From Pterois miles (Eukaryota; Chordata; Actinopteri; Perciformes; Scorpaenidae), in the NCBI GenBank assembly GCA_947000775.1, contig CAMQGK010000604.1, positions 4,208,501-4,272,500 on the forward strand: a stretch of DNA of 64,000 nucleotides, in the 5' to 3' direction. The translations under genes were made by a program, and so were the position numbers. Below the pieces are notes generated by a model. It did not search any database and had not been told where the DNA came from. It was given only the letters and a program-made list of their open reading frames with translations. Shown piece after piece: positions 63,891 to 64,000 of this stretch. The first letter of the stretch is position 1; each line of letters starts with the position of its first letter.

Positions 63891-64000
63891 CTGTGCATTT
63901 AATATTAGAGGTAGAGATTTCTAACAAGCGGCATCGTGTAACTGAGACAATTCAGCAAGTATGTCAACGAATTTGATCTAGCTTTAATGCTTGAGGAGAT

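Larger units (their letters stand above)
47130..64000 (-). other. zfhx3: zfhx3 5' intron upstream of the start-codon exon (partial)
   Basis: The start-codon exon begins at an acceptor, so this 16.9 kb is intron (or contains an unrecognised non-coding exon). No CpG-island promoter stands out. It contains an AG repeat at 53107-53145, a hAT fragment at 55077-55204, a probable element at 56225-57395, a palindromic element at 57962-58178, two long GT repeats and a dispersed repeat at 63496-63890. The stretches 47.2-53.1, 53.2-55.0 and 58.2-63.4 kb hold no feature beyond simple repeats. Confidence 0.75.

Noticed and set aside
63603..63902. A 99-codon open frame on the plus strand
   Set aside because: It falls wholly in a dispersed repeat, so it is incidental.
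47130..64000. A promoter or first exon of zfhx3 in the window
   Set aside because: No CpG-rich block or donor-ended exon could be supported. The acceptor before 47129 shows an upstream exon exists, but not where.

Overview
The window is vertebrate genomic DNA, almost certainly from a teleost fish and probably a percomorph. The signs are long CA/GT microsatellites, many short non-autonomous DNA transposons with hAT-like ends, tRNA-derived SINEs, and a single gene whose small coding exons lie in very long AT-rich introns. No bacterial, viral or organellar feature is visible. The species cannot be named from the sequence.

The only protein-coding gene I can support is the 5' part of zfhx3 (also called ATBF1), read on the minus strand. 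It encodes a very large zinc-finger homeodomain transcription factor. Four consecutive coding exons join in frame: 47093-44610 (start codon, residues 1-828), 44467-43888 (829-1021), 39925-39429 (1022-1187) and 9379-9148 (1188-1264, plus one base of the next codon). They carry about the first third of the protein, namely the N-terminal low-complexity and acidic region and the first block of C2H2 zinc fingers. The four homeodomains and the rest of the protein must lie to the left of position 1. The promoter and first exon must lie to the right of 64000, because the exon with the start codon begins at a splice acceptor (exon start 47129). The gene is zfhx3 rather than its paralogue zfhx4 on several stretches, such as KSNKDYLNSDGSA, the opening MDSCESPVVSG and QFLMGSFHLDP.

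Layout, left to right: 1-9147 is intron. The fourth coding exon is at 9148-9379. An intron of about 30 kb (9380-39428) is crowded with mobile-element remnants and microsatellites. The third coding exon is at 39429-39925. A 4-kb intron (39926-43887) holds a well-delimited hAT-type element with a perfect 8-bp target duplication and a SINE nested in it. The second coding exon is at 43888-44467. A 142-bp intron (44468-44609) interrupts a zinc finger. The first coding exon is at 44610-47129. The rest, 47130-64000, is 5' intron with further repeats.

Points most worth a second look: a NAGNAG tandem splice acceptor that would add or drop one valine; three upstream AUGs packed into the 36 bases before the start codon, one of them a bare start-stop; apparent loss of the N-terminal zinc finger known from mammalian ZFHX3; a TTAA-flanked foldback element family with three copies in the 30-kb intron, two of which keep a hairpin of roughly 100-nt arms; an 8-kb-spaced inverted pair of another hAT family; and a tRNA-Ala-derived retroposon. 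I see no evidence of a wholly new gene system. The novelty here is in splicing, upstream-ORF and mobile-element architecture.
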